DNA from: Mallotus nudiflorus
Lineage: Eukaryota; Streptophyta; Magnoliopsida; Malpighiales; Euphorbiaceae
Direction of reading: 5' to 3'
DNA: 64,000 bases
Assembly: GCA_947683625.1 (NCBI GenBank)
Contig: CANTUR010000425.1
Span: 868,001-932,000, forward strand
In this document: positions 47,972 through 59,253 of the stretch, one piece after another
How positions within the stretch are numbered: position 1 is the first letter of the stretch
How the letters are laid out: the number at the start of each line of letters is the position of its first letter
Notes under the pieces: model-generated
Told to the model about the DNA's origin: nothing
Seen by the model: the letters and a program-made list of their open reading frames with translations, nothing else
Database searches by the model: none
Program-made: the position numbers and the translations under genes

Positions 47972-50822
47972 TCAAGAAGGAAAGAGATACGGGTAAGAAG
48001 CTCGCATCTCAGCTTCAGTCTCCCACGTATACTCCTCGACTCTGTCGCTACGCCACAGAACCTTGACCATTGGAATCTGTTTCGACCGCAGCTGTCGAAC
48101 TTGATAATCTACGATCGCCACAATTTCTTCCACAAACGTCAAATCTTCACTCACTTCTACACTGTCAAGCTGCAACACGTGCGAAGGGTCTGAGATATAC
48201 TTCCTCAACATCGAGATATGAAATACTGGATGCACCTGTGACATACTCGGAGGCAAATCCAACCGATATGCTACAGTGCCAACTCTCTTTAGAATCTCAA
48301 ACGGTCCGATATATCTCGGTGCTAACTTACCCTTCCTACCAAATCTCATCACACCCTTCATCGGAGATACCTTCAGAAAAATGAAATCTCCAACCTGAAA
48401 CTCCACATCTCTACGCCTAGGATCCGCATAACTCTTCTGTCTGCTAACTGCGGTCTCTAATCTGCGCTTAATCACAACGACTTTCTCTACAGCATCCTGA
48501 ACCATCTCAGGTCCAGTCAAAGCTCTCTCACCAATCTCATCCCAACTCAAAGGGGATATACACTTCCTTCCATATAACGCCTCATACGGTGCCATGCCAA
48601 TACTGCTATGGTAGCTGTTATTATATGCAAACTCAACAAGTGGCAAATGATCATCCCAGCTACCTCCCAAATCCAAGACACACATCCTCAACATATCTTC
48701 CAGTGTCTGGATCGTCCTCTCAGACTGACCATCTGTCTGAGGATGAAAAGCAGTACTGAAATCCAACCTAGTGCCCATCGCTTCCTGCAACTTCTGCCAA
48801 AAATGAGAAGTAAACACTGAACCTCTATCTGACACAATGGACACAGGTACTCCATGAAGGCATACGATATGCTTCACATATAACTTCACCAATCTAGCTA
48901 CAGAATAAGTGGCTTTCATAGGTAAGAAATGTGCAGACTTCGTCAACCTGTCTATAATCACCCATATGGAATTGTATCCATCCTTAGAACGAGGTAAACC
49001 TACCACAAAATCCATAGCTATCCTTTCCCACTTCCACTAGGGAATAGGAAAAGGCTGAAGCTTCCCAGAAGGCTTATGATATTCAGCTTTCACTTGTTGA
49101 CATGTCAGACACTTAGTAACATAATCAGCGACATCCTTCTTCAATCCATCCCACCAGTATAAATCTCTGATACTGTGGTACATCTTAGTGACACCTAGAT
49201 GTACGCTATAAGCTGTAGAATGTGCTTCCTCTAGGATCTCTTCTCTTAAATCATCCACATCAAGAACACAAAATCTACCACTGATCCACAACACATCATC
49301 ATCATCGAGTGTGAAATCAGTGAACTTCCCTGCTCTGACATTCTCTGTAAGCTCTTCTAGAATAGGATCTCAGCTCTGAGTTGCTTTAATCCTATCCCTC
49401 AGTACAGATCGCACTTTAAATTGAGCTAGCAGTCCACCTGATCTACTTATCTTTATCATCAGACCTTGATCCACCAACAGATGCAACTCCTGGATCAACG
49501 GTCTCCTCTCAACACTGATGTGAGCAAGACTGCCTGAGGACTTCCTACTCAAGGCATCTGCTACCACATTAGCCTTGCCCGGATGATATAGAATCTCACA
49601 ATCATAATCCTTTAATAATTCCAACCATCTCCTCTGCCTCAGATTCAAATCTCTCTGTTAGAAAATGCACTTAAGGCTCTTATGATCAGTAAATATCTTA
49701 CAAGTCATCCCGTACAGATAATGTCTCTAAATCTTCAAAGCAAAGATCACTGCAGCCATCTCAAGGTCATGTGTGGGATAGTTCTTCTCATGCTTCTTCA
49801 ACTGCCTCGAAGCATAGGCTATCACCCTACCATTCTGCATCAGCACACAACCAAGGTCAATTCTAGAGGCATCACAAAAAATTATGAACTTGTCCACACT
49901 ATTAGGCAAAGCTAACACTGGCACTGTGGTCAATTTCTCCTTTAACAACTGAAAACTGTTCTCATAAGCTTCTGACCACTCGAATCTGACATTCTTCTGA
50001 GTCAAGCGAGTCATAGGGGCTGCTATTTTGGAAAAATCCTGCACAAACCGCCTATAATACCCGGTTAAACCCAGAAAACTTTGAATCTCAGTAACAGAAG
50101 TCGGTCTAGGCCACTCAGACACTGCTTCAATCTTCTGTGGATTAACCTGGATACCTTCTTTAGACACCACATGTCCAAGAAAAGAAACACTCTCCATTCA
50201 GAAATCACACTTCGAGAATTTAGCATAAAGCTGATGATCTCTCAGTGTCTGTAGTACAATCCTCAAGTGATATACATGCTCCTCCATACTCCTAGAATAA
50301 ACCAATATATCATCGATGAAGACTACTATAAACTGATCCATATATGGTCTGAATACCCTGTTCATCAGGTCCATAAAAGCTGCTGGTGCATTAGTCAAAC
50401 CAAAAGACATCACCAGAAACTCATAATGGCCATATCGAGTGCGGAATGTCATTTTAGGAACATCGGCTTCACTAATCCGTAGCTGATGATAACCCGACCT
50501 CAAGTCAATCTTAGAAAAGAACTGTGCACCCTGTAGCTGATCAAATAAGTCATCTATCCTCGGAAGTGGATACTTGTTCTTCACTGTCACCTTATTCAGC
50601 TCTCTGTAGTCAATGCACAGTCTCAGGGTACCATCATTCTTCTTCACAAACAAGACTGGTGCACCCCAAGGAGAAACACTGGGTCTGATAAAACTCTTAT
50701 CCAATAACTCTTGTAACTACTCCTTCAACTCTTTCAACTCCACAGGAGCCATTCTGTAGGGTGGCATAGATATATGAGTAGTACCTGGAACCACATCTAT
50801 ACAGAATTAAATCTCTCTATGA
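47972..50822 (-). pseudogene. pol: Outer Tekay pol: reverse transcriptase, RNase H, integrase, chromodomain-like tail
   Basis: Reading leftwards, reverse transcriptase (50,704-50,198) has CIDYRELNKV, KYPLPRIDDLFDQLQG and VVFIDDILVYSR. RNase H (50,197-49,727) has IFCDASRIDLGCVL. The connection with ALSRKSSGS follows (49,648-49,370). Integrase (49,294-47,972) has an H-H-C-C finger ending CLTCQQVK, the core MDFVVGLP, SDRGSVFTS and HPQTDGQSERTIQ, and a tail with VKVLW...EEYTWETEAEMR, a chromodomain-like end that in chromoviruses helps direct insertion to chromatin. Stops separate the blocks: for example TAG near 50,718, one between CDF and MESVSF, and one near 49,655. Integrase from 49,015 to 47,972 is fully open. 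Confidence 0.88.
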
Positions 50823-50827
50823 GGTGG

Positions 50828-50837
50828 TGTAATACCC

Positions 50838-50916
<79 letters not shown>

Positions 50917-52470
50917 TAATACAAATTTAATTTGCTCAATTTTGAGTAATGGAGATTTTGTATAATCTTATCTATTCTAATATGTATGAACGTGATATGT
51001 ATTTAAGAAATACATATTATTAAATTGTGATATTTTATTTGAGTTGTGATCTCGGTCGAGGCAAATTGTATTTTGGGAGCCCGACTCGAGTGTGGATGGT
51101 TTTGGAAATTAGAAGTGCGTTTTCTATGCAGGTCTGGCTCTACCTTTGGTAGAGAGATGTCCGTTTTACAGAGGAGACTCTGTCAAAATTTCGGTAGATT
51201 TTCTCGTAAAACGTGATATCCGTAGAATGTCTACCGTTAATTAGGTTAAAAACCTGTCTGTCGAGTCAGTTTGGAATTTCATTGCTTTGTTGATTTTTGG
51301 TGTCGATGTCCAAAGTCATATTTTAAAGGTCGATTATTATTTTTCCTTTAGATCATTTCGGAGCAGAAGCTGTGAGGCCGAGGCAGACGCGTGGTCGTCA
51401 GCCTTCACATTCATCCTGTAAGTCAGTAGAACGATCTATGCGTGTGTTTATGTAAAAATGCATGCGCTCGTATTTTATTACATTGATTACATGATTTATT
51501 TAATTTAATACTATTATCTAAGATTTAAACGCATTTTATTTATTTACAAATCGATTTTGAGAAATTTTGGTAGAACGGGCTACCTGGTGGGCTTCACCAG
51601 GACTATGTGCACATGGTAGAGATTGAGAGATGGATCCGAAAATTTTATGATTGATGAATGTTAAACTGGGACGGGTGCCTCGGTAGAAGCCTTAGCTCTC
51701 GGGGACCGCCAGTGATTGGAAAGTCAATAATGGACTGGGATGGGTGCCTCGGTTGATGCCTTTGCTCTCGGGGACCGCCAGATCCACATATTTGGATTAA
51801 GTGGATGACTACGGCTTGGTGCCTCGGTTGATGCCCTTGCTCTCGGGGACCGGTAGTCTAGTTGGAATAAGTGGGCCCGATTGGCCATTTAGACTTGGGT
51901 CTAGGGTTCTACCGAGATTTTCAAAGCTATAATTATATATATTATAAATTATTTTCACTATAAAAATATATGGTTTTCAAAAAGGTTTTCAAACCGTACA
52001 GCTCTTTTATTGACTTACTCAGTGAGGTCTGATTCCCCTCAATTTATTTTTTTTCAGGAGCTTGGGAGTTTGACCTCAGACTACCTCTACGCCGGATTTC
52101 TTCTTCACCGGTAATTTTATGTAGGTCATTGTAAGCTGTACTGTGTATTAATCTAGGATGCTGCAGTAGTATATGTATTGAGGATCTGAATGGTTTAAAC
52201 TAAATTATGTAGTTTATTTGTACCAAATACATTTATGTATGTGACATAAATTCAATTTATAATATGAGACGTTAAATCGTATTTTTATTAAACACTTGAT
52301 TTTGCGTAAATTGAGAAAAAAAATCAGTTTGATAATATGTCTGTTTTTAATTAAAGTAAAGATACGAATGGTTTTATTTTCTTTCCTTTAGGCTTACTAC
52401 GGGTTTCGGTGGCCTTATGCCTACCCATTCCCTAGTGCCGGTCACGTGCCCTCGGGTTCGGGTCGTGACA
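50828..52470 (+). repeat. Young Tekay 5' LTR with internal deletion
   Basis: This LTR is 1,643 bp, against 3,260 bp for the 3' copy. The first bases (TGTAATACCCTAC) and everything from TACAAATTTAATTTGC onward match the 3' LTR. The middle, including the GC-rich block and donor-like site, is missing and replaced by an uninterrupted TA run. The deletion probably removes the promoter-proximal part. Confidence 0.92.
50841..50912. repeat. (AT)n microsatellite at the LTR deletion junction
   Basis: About 36 perfect AT units sit where the 5' LTR lacks 1.6 kb. In the 3' LTR shorter TA runs lie at both corresponding edges (57,550-57,580 and about 59,218-59,251). Confidence 0.9.
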
Positions 52471-52474
52471 AAGT

Positions 52475-52486
52475 TGGTATCAGAGC
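52475..52486 (+). other. Young Tekay primer-binding site
   Basis: TGGTATCAGAGC lies four bases after the 5' LTR and is complementary to the 3' end of initiator methionine tRNA. Confidence 0.88.
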
Positions 52487-52643
52487 ATAAGTTCGATTAA
52501 TTGTCTATGTCTGTCTTTCTATGTAACTACTGCAGCTTTAGGATTGATAATTGTCTTTGAGATGTTCGTGTACCTCGTTCCGTGTTGCTTTAAATATTCT
52601 TACCCCGTTTTGAACTCAATTTTTTTCTTGTCTTCCTTTCAGA

Positions 52644-53594
52644 ATGAGGCGTGTGCGTACCGACCCAGATGCTGATCCGACCCTTAGGCTAGATGAACAG
52701 TCTGTGCATGATGAGGCTTCCCTTCCTGCTCCACGTCGTAGGGGCAGAGGTAGAGGTAGAGGTCAAGCCAGGGCAGCTGCGGCTGAGATTCCTGATCAGC
52801 AGCCAGTCGAGCCTGAAGCCCCAGCTGTCGACCCCACAGCCTTTACAGCTAGACTAGCAGGGATTAATCAAGGTCTAGCAGCATTGAATCAGGCGATGCC
52901 CCTTGTACAGCAGATGCTTCAGCAGAGGAACCAGGGTATGTCAGACACTGAAGCAGCCCTTCTTTACTCTCGGATTGGTAGAGTTTCTTTCGACGGTACG
53001 GGTGATGCCTTAGACTTTATTAATGCGATTGAGGCACGCACCAGGACTGGGCACACGGATTATCAGAGGATTATGATTGTGGAGTTGTCGGTACAGGCGG
53101 CTGCTCAGGATTGGTTTATGCAGTCGATTCAGCCATCGATGCACGAGCTGACTTGGCCAGAGTTTAAGGACCGCTTTTTGAGGTTTTTCTGTCCTCCAGC
53201 CACCAGAGATGCCTACAGGTGGCAGCTACTCCACATCACTAGAGGCGATAGGTCAGTGGAGGACTATACCAGAGAGTTTAATAGACTGTCCCGACATGCA
53301 GAAGATATCAGGAGGGATCCTTACAGAGCAGTAGAGCTGTATGTTACTGGATTAGGACCCGCTTTTGTTGGTATGCGTACCGAGGACCGCACCTTGGAGA
53401 GTGTGATTGAGGAGGCCCGTTTGATAGAGAGGCGACATATCCGCCAGGGCACCATGATAGATCCTTATATGATCGGGGGCAGTGGTCATGGTGTAGCTCC
53501 CGGGTACCAGCAGCCAACATTTCACATCGGCAGTTCGAATCAGCAGGCTGCGGGTAGTTCTCAGCAGAGTGGTAGGAGGTCCAGGACTCACTGA
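52644..53594 (+). CDS. gag: Young Tekay gag, N-terminal and capsid part, ending at an in-frame TGA
   Basis: The frame starts at ATG 52,644 about 160 bp after the primer-binding site and codes for 316 aa. An Arg/Gly-rich RGRGRGRGQ segment (about residues 32-42) precedes the retrotransposon-gag capsid domain (about 105-270) with GDALDFINAIE, AAQDWFMQSI, WPEFKDRFLRFF and DYTREFNRL. TGA at 53,592-53,594 stops it before the zinc knuckle. The frame after the TGA is the same one and stays open to 57,473, so this is a single-codon interruption and not a frameshift. The outer element has TAA at nearly the same place. The product would be the structural protein of cytoplasmic particles. Confidence 0.88.
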   Translation: MRRVRTDPDADPTLRLDEQSVHDEASLPAPRRRGRGRGRGQARAAAAEIPDQQPVEPEAPAVDPTAFTARLAGINQGLAALNQAMPLVQQMLQQRNQGMSDTEAALLYSRIGRVSFDGTGDALDFINAIEARTRTGHTDYQRIMIVELSVQAAAQDWFMQSIQPSMHELTWPEFKDRFLRFFCPPATRDAYRWQLLHITRGDRSVEDYTREFNRLSRHAEDIRRDPYRAVELYVTGLGPAFVGMRTEDRTLESVIEEARLIERRHIRQGTMIDPYMIGGSGHGVAPGYQQPTFHIGSSNQQAAGSSQQSGRRSRTH

Positions 53595-56500
53595 GTTGGC
53601 CGACATGGATATGCTTCAAACAGGAGAACCGGCAGGAGTCACAGATTCGGTGCAGGAGTTAGTAGCAGTAGTAGTGGGCAGAGTACCGGGCAGAGTAGTT
53701 CGGGGTCTGGAGCTAGTGCTTGTGCGAGCTGTGGACGATTTCATCAGGGCCCATGTCATATGTTGACGGGCGCTTGCTTTAGGTGTGGACAGGTTGGACA
53801 CCTTGCCAGAGCTTGTCCCCACTCCGGATACCAGCCACAGTACGTTCAGGGTTCGTCTTCCTCAGTGGCTCAGCCCTATTATCCGATGCCTCAGCAGTAT
53901 CGAGCACCCACACAGCCACAACAGAGACCGCCTCAGCATATGAATCAGCAAGGTCGAGGTTCAGTTGGTAGACCTAGTGGACGTGGTTTTGCGCAGCCTT
54001 CGACTTCTCAGCAGGCAGGTCGTGGTCAGGCTCGAGTGTTCACTTTGACACCACAGGATGCTCAGACTTCGAATGCAGTGGTAGCAGGTATTCTCTCAGT
54101 CTGTGCATACGATGCTAGAGTGTTGTTTGATCCCGGTGCTTCACATTCCTTCATTTCTCCTGTGTTCGCTTCGAGAATCGAGTGGCAGCCTTCTAAGTTG
54201 TCCTTTCCTCTATCTGTTTCGACTCCTCTGAGTGACGAGTTAGAGACAGATGTTTTCTTTCCTTCGTGTCCGGTGATGGTTGATGGTAGAGAACTATTGG
54301 CGGACTTAGTATTGCTCGACGTACTGGAATTCGATGTCATTTTGGGCATGGATTGGTTGTCGAGGTATTATGCCTGTGTGAATTGTAGAGAGAAAGAAGT
54401 GGTGTTCAGGATTCCAGGTGAAGAAGAATTCTGTTTCAAGGGTGAAAGGAGCTCCATGCCTCATAATCTCATTTCTGCCATTATAGCCCGGAAGATGCTT
54501 AGAAGGGGTTGTCAGGGTTACTTGGCAGTAGTAAGGGATGTTGAAAAGGAGAATGTGGCAATTGAACAGGTGCCAGTGGTGTGTGAATTTCTGGATGTCT
54601 TTCCTGAAGAATTACCAGGGTTACCACCAGATAGAGAGATAGAGTTCTGTATCGATGTCATACATGGTACGGATCCTATTTCTATGCCACCTTACAGAAT
54701 GGCACCAGCTGAACTGCAGGAGCTGAAAGAGCAGTTGCAGGAGTTGCTTGATAAGGGTTTCATCAGACCCAGTACATCGCCTTGGGGTGCTCCGGTGTTG
54801 TTCGTGAAGAAGAAAGATGGTAGCCTTCGACTTTGTATCGACTACAGGCAATTGAATAAAGTCACTATCAAGAACAAGTACCCACTTCCGAGGATCGATG
54901 ATCTGTTTGATCAACTTCAAGGTGCTACATGCTTTTCTAAAATAGACCTACGATCCGGGTATCATCAGTTGAGAATCAGAAGAGGTGATGAGCCCAAGAC
55001 AGCCTTTCGAACAAGATATGGCCATTATGAGTTTTTAGTAATGTCCTTTGGACTGACTAACGCTCCAGCAGCCTTTATGGACTTGATGAATCGGGTATTT
55101 AGGCCATACTTGGATCGGTTTGTGATAGTTTTCATTGATGACATTTTGGTTTATTCTAAGAGTGAGGCTGAGCATGTGATGCATCTGAGAAGGGTACTTC
55201 AGACTTTAAGAGAGCATAGATTGTATGCCAAGTTCTCAAAGTGCGAGTTCTGGTTGTATCAAGTGGCATTTCTAGGCCACGTGGTTTCTCGAGATGGTAT
55301 ACAGGTGGACCCTGAGAAGATTGAGGCTATTACAGAATGGCCAAGGCCGACTACAGTTAGGGAAGTACGGAGTTTCCTGGGTCTAGTAGGCTATTACAGG
55401 AGATTTGTGAAGGACTTCTCTAGAATTGCTGCACCTTTGACAAGGTTGACCCAGAAGAATGTTAAGTTTGTATGGACGGACAAATGCGAAGAACATTTCC
55501 AATTATTGAAGAACTTATTGACGTCAGCACCGATTCTAACTTTGCCCTCTGGAACTGAAGGTTATACGGTGTATTGTGATGCTTCCAGAGTGGGATTGGG
55601 CTGTGTGTTGGTGCAAAATGGCCAAGTGATTGCTTACGCTTCGAGGCAGTTGAAGAAGCACGAGCAGAACTATCCTACTCACGACTTAGAGATGGCAGCC
55701 GTGGTGTTTGCTTTAAAAATATGGAGGCATTACTTGTACGGAGTGACATGTGAGATATACACAGATCATAAGAGCTTGAAATATATTTTCCAGCAGAGGG
55801 ACTTGAATCTGAGGCAGAGGAGATGGATGGAACTTCTTAAGGATTATGATTGCTCCATTTTATACCATCCAGGCAAGGCTAATGTTGTTGCGGATGCCTT
55901 GAGTAGGAAATCAGCAGGCAGCCTTGCCCATATTAGCACAGGGAGAAGGTCCATTATCAAGGAGTTACATGGATTAATTGATCAGGGGTTGCAGATGAAA
56001 GTTACCCGAAAGTGCCTTTTTGCTCAATTCAGTGTACGGTCAGTATACTTGGATCGGGTGAAGGCAGCTCAGAGCAGAGACCCCCAGTTACAGAGAATCA
56101 TGTATGAAGTGCAACAAGGGCAATCACGGGACTTTGTAATTGACAAGGAAGGTATATTGTGGTTGGGCACTAGGATTTGTGTGCCAGATGTTGATGACTT
56201 GAGAAAGGAGATCATGGAAGAAGCACATTATTCTGCATATAGCATTCATCCGGGTTCTACCAAGATGTATCATAATCTGAAAGATACATATTGGTGGAAT
56301 GGAATGAAGAAGGACATCGCAGAGTTTGTATCCAGGTGCTTAACTTGCCAGCAAGTAAAGCTTGAACATCAGAGACCCTCGGGACTGTTGCAGCCTATGC
56401 CAATTCCTGAATGGAAATGGGATATGATAGCCATGGATTTCGTGACTGGACTACCTCGAGCTACTGGAGGCTATGACGCTATTTGGGTGATTGTTGACAG

Positions 56501-57473
56501 GTTGACTAAGTCAGCACACTTTCTACCTATAAAGAAGACGTACTCTACTGATAGATTGGCAAGACTTTATGTCAATAGAATCGTTTGTCTACATGGGGTA
56601 CCTGTGAGCATAGTGTCGGATAGAGGAGCCACCTTTACCTCAGTCTTTTGGCAAGAATTACACAAGGCCTTGGGTACCAGATTGGACTTCAGTACGGCGT
56701 TCCACCCTCAGACAGATGGTCAGTCAGAGAGGACCATCCAAACATTAGAAGATATGTTGAGGATGTGTGTAATGGATTTTGGAGGACAATGGGATTCACA
56801 CTTGCCACTGATTGAGTTTGCCTATAACAACAGCTATCATGCTAGCATTGAGATGGCTCCATATGAGGCACTATATGGTAGGAAGTGTAGATCACCTTTG
56901 TGTTGGGAGATTGGAGAGAGGCAGTTAACGGGACCAGAGTTGGTGCAGATCACATCAGAGAAAGTTCCCATTATACAGCAGAGATTGAAGACAGCCTTTA
57001 GTAGACAGAAGAGCTACGCTGACCCCAGAAGGAAGGATGTATCCTTTATGGTTGGAGACATGGTGTTCCTGAAGGTATCTCCAATGAAAGGAGTTATGAG
57101 ATTTGGCAAAAAGGGTAAGCTAGCTCCTAGATACATTGGACCGTTTGAGATTCGGTCCAGAGTAGGTGAAGTGGCTTATAGGCTAGTATTACCACCAGAG
57201 CTATCGAGAATCCATCCTGTATTTCATGTTTCCATGTTGAGAAAATACATCCCTGATCCGTCTCACGTGTTGCAACCTCAAGCCGTGGAGCTTAGCGACG
57301 ATTTGACTTACGAGGAGTACCCGGTGGCGATTGTGGATCGCCAAATCCGACAGCTGCGGACTAAGGAGATACCGATGGTGAAGGTGTTATGGAGTAATCA
57401 TTCTGCAGAAGATTGCACCTGGGAAACTGAAGCTGAGATGCGAGTTTCGTTCCCGTATCTCTTTTCTTCTTAG
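53595..57473 (+). CDS. pol: Young Tekay gag end plus pol: zinc knuckle, protease, RT, RNase H, integrase, chromodomain-like tail
   Basis: In phase with gag after the TGA, 1,292 codons are open. The first ATG is at 53,760, giving 1,237 aa. Positions from that Met: CCHC knuckle CFRCGQVGHLARAC (6-19); protease with FDPGASHSF in the place of the usual DTGA/DSGA-like site (about 122-130); reverse transcriptase with CIDYRQLNK, MSFGLTNAPAAFMDLMN and FIDDILVYSK (about 355-465); RNase H with YCDASRVGLGCVL (about 605); integrase H-H-C-C finger ending CLTCQQVK (about 820-885), D-D-E core with MDFVTGLP, SDRGATFTS and HPQTDGQSERTIQ (about 900-1,010); and a C-terminal chromodomain-like VKVLW...TWETEAEMR (about 1,205-1,235). 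It ends TAG at 57,471, close to the polypurine tract. All catalytic motifs appear present. Confidence 0.92.
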   Translation, partial: VGRHGYASNRRTGRSHRFGAGVSSSSSGQSTGQSSSGSGASACASCGRFHQGPCHMLTGACFRCGQVGHLARACPHSGYQPQYVQGSSSSVAQPYYPMPQQYRAPTQPQQRPPQHMNQQGRGSVGRPSGRGFAQPSTSQQAGRGQARVFTLTPQDAQTSNAVVAGILSVCAYDARVLFDPGASHSFISPVFASRIEWQPSKLSFPLSVSTPLSDELETDVFFPSCPVMVDGRELLADLVLLDVLEFDVILGMDWLSRYYACVNCREKEVVFRIPGEEEFCFKGERSSMPHNLISAIIARKMLRRGCQGYLAVVRDVEKENVAIEQVPVVCEFLDVFPEELPGLPPDREIEFCIDVIHGTDPISMPPYRMAPAELQELKEQLQELLDKGFIRPSTSPWGAPVLFVKKKDGSLRLCIDYRQLNKVTIKNKYPLPRIDDLFDQLQGATCFSKIDLRSGYHQLRIRRGDEPKTAFRTRYGHYEFLVMSFGLTNAPAAFMDLMNRVFRPYLDRFVIVFIDDILVYSKSEAEHVMHLRRVLQTLREHRLYAKFSKCEFWLYQVAFLGHVVSRDGIQVDPEKIEAITEWPRPTTVREVRSFLGLVGYYRRFVKDFSRIAAPLTRLTQKNVKFVWTDKCEEHFQLLKNLLTSAPILTLPSGTEGYTVYCDASRVGLGCVLVQNGQVIAYASRQLKKHEQNYPTHDLEMAAVVFALKIWRHYLYGVTCEIYTDHKSLKYIFQQRDLNLRQRRWMELLKDYDCSILYHPGKANVVADALSRKSAGSLAHISTGRRSIIKELHGLIDQGLQMKVTRKCLFAQFSVRSVYLDRVKAAQSRDPQLQRIMYEVQQGQSRDFVIDKEGILWLGTRICVPDVDDLRKEIMEEAHYSAYSIHPGSTKMYHNLKDTYWWNGMKKDIAEFVSRCLTCQQVKLEHQRPSGLLQPMPIPEWKWDMIAMDFVTGLPRATGGYDAIWVIVDRLTKSAHFLPIKKTYSTDRLARLYVNRIVCLHGVPVSIVSDRGATFTSVFWQELHKALGTRLDFSTAFHPQTDGQSERTIQTLEDMLRMCVMDFGGQWDSHLPLIEFAYNNSYHASIEMAPYEALYGRKCRSPLCWEIGERQLTGPELVQITSEKVPIIQQRLKTAFSRQKSYADPRRKDVSFMVGDMVFLKVSPMKGVMRFGKKGKLAPRYIGPFEIRSRVGEVAYRLVLPPELSRIHPVFHVSMLRKYIPDPSHVLQPQAVELSDDLTYEEYPVAIVDRQIRQLRTKEIPMVKVLWSNHSAEDCTWETEAEMRVSFPYLFSS

Positions 57474-57525
57474 CCTTGTAATTTCTCTTTTCTTTCTTTT
57501 CTTGAATTCGAGGACGAATTCATAT

Positions 57526-57538
57526 AAGGAGGAGAGAC
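57526..57538 (+). other. Young Tekay polypurine tract
   Basis: AAGGAGGAGAGAC ends directly at the 3' LTR. The preceding GAATTCGAGGACGAATTC palindrome-like block is also present, with small changes, next to the tract of the outer element (near 47,942-47,958). Confidence 0.85.
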
Positions 57539-57548
57539 TGTAATACCC

Positions 57549-57584
<36 letters not shown>

Positions 57585-57744
57585 TTTAATATTAAGGGAT
57601 ACATTTTTTTCTCAAGAAGTACTATTAATAGTTAAATTGCATATCTATTCACATGTGTATATATATATATATATATAATATAGTATAAAGCGTAATTATA
57701 TACTTGTGTATATATATGTATACGTTTTCATGTAGTATATGGTA

Positions 57745-57826
<82 letters not shown>

Positions 57827-58043
57827 TATAGGTACACTATTATACTTGGATATACATTGTGTATATATATATATATATATATATATGTATTTATATATGA
57901 TATAAATATATATATATATAGTATATATGTATATAGTAATAATGTAGTATGATAAGTATAGTATATACATATGTATATATGTATGTATGTATGTATATAT
58001 ATATATATATATACATTAGTTTATATTATAGTATATATATAAG

Positions 58044-58090
<47 letters not shown>

Positions 58091-59214
58091 GTATGTGTTT
58101 GAAAGAGAAACAGGCCGACCGAGCTTCCATCCTTCCCCCACCTCCGCGAAGCCTTCGACCACCACCGTCACTGCGCCTCCCCCACCTCCGGCCGCCGTCT
58201 GCTACTCCCTCTTCCTTCTCCCTCGCCTCCGGCCACCTGCAGAGCCGCCGGAAGCTGCTGGGAAGAAGAAGGCCGAGAGTTTAGCTTTAACTCGCCCAAG
58301 CTTCGTCCGGCCACCATTTTCCTCCATTCCGGTGCCAATCTCCTCCCCTTGCACCGGTGAGGCTTAATCTAACCTTTGTTTAAGCTTTGACCATGGATTG
58401 ATTGAGTTTTGGTTGATTTTTAGTTTGTGAACTCTAGGGTTTCGAATTTTTTTTAACTTAATCTAGCTTGATTCATGCCAACTCCCTTTACAAATATGAT
58501 TCCTAGTAGCTTAATCTACCTCTAGGAATTTTTGTATAATTTTTGGAATTTATTTTGATTTTTGGTGAATTTTGGATATTTAAATAATTTTTTTAGGGAT
58601 TTTCGGGAATTAATTATAAAAATGGTAAATAATAATAATAATTGACATTTTGGTGATATTAAGTGTTGAAATTAATTTTAGAGTAAGGTAGATAATTTAA
58701 GAAAATTATACAAATTTTCTAGGAATTTTATGTTTTATGTCAAAATATAATAATTAGATTAATTTTGAAACTTTGGGTTAAATAGGTAATGAAATTTATA
58801 AATGAGGTTATTAGTGAATAATATGAATTTTAGAACTCAAATTATAATTTTTGAGATTTTTATACTATTTTTTTTATAAATATATGAGTTTATGCCAAAA
58901 AAAAAATTGATTTTTAGGGTAAATAATATTTTTGGGAGAAATTTGTTGGTTAATTAAATGTTTTAATTACATTAAGAAAATGTATTTTGAGAAAATGAAT
59001 TTTTGGCATGATTAAATAATTTTTAGGAATTATTTTCAGTAGTAAAAGCTCATTATGTAAATTATGTATTTAGGGGGGTAAAAATTGTAATTTACACTAA
59101 AATATGATAAATATATATTTTAATTAGTTTTATTAATAATTAAAGGGTTTAGATAATTTTTATAAATTAATTGACATGATTTCCTAATTAATGTAAATTT
59201 TGAATATCAAATTC

Positions 59215-59253
<39 letters not shown>

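Noticed and set aside
49682..50482. Plus-strand frames over the outer Tekay pol
   Set aside because: They lie antisense to reverse transcriptase and RNase H, which explain the sequence fully.
50774..50965. Tyr/Ile-alternating frames here and at 57,649-58,284
   Set aside because: They are translations of TA microsatellites.
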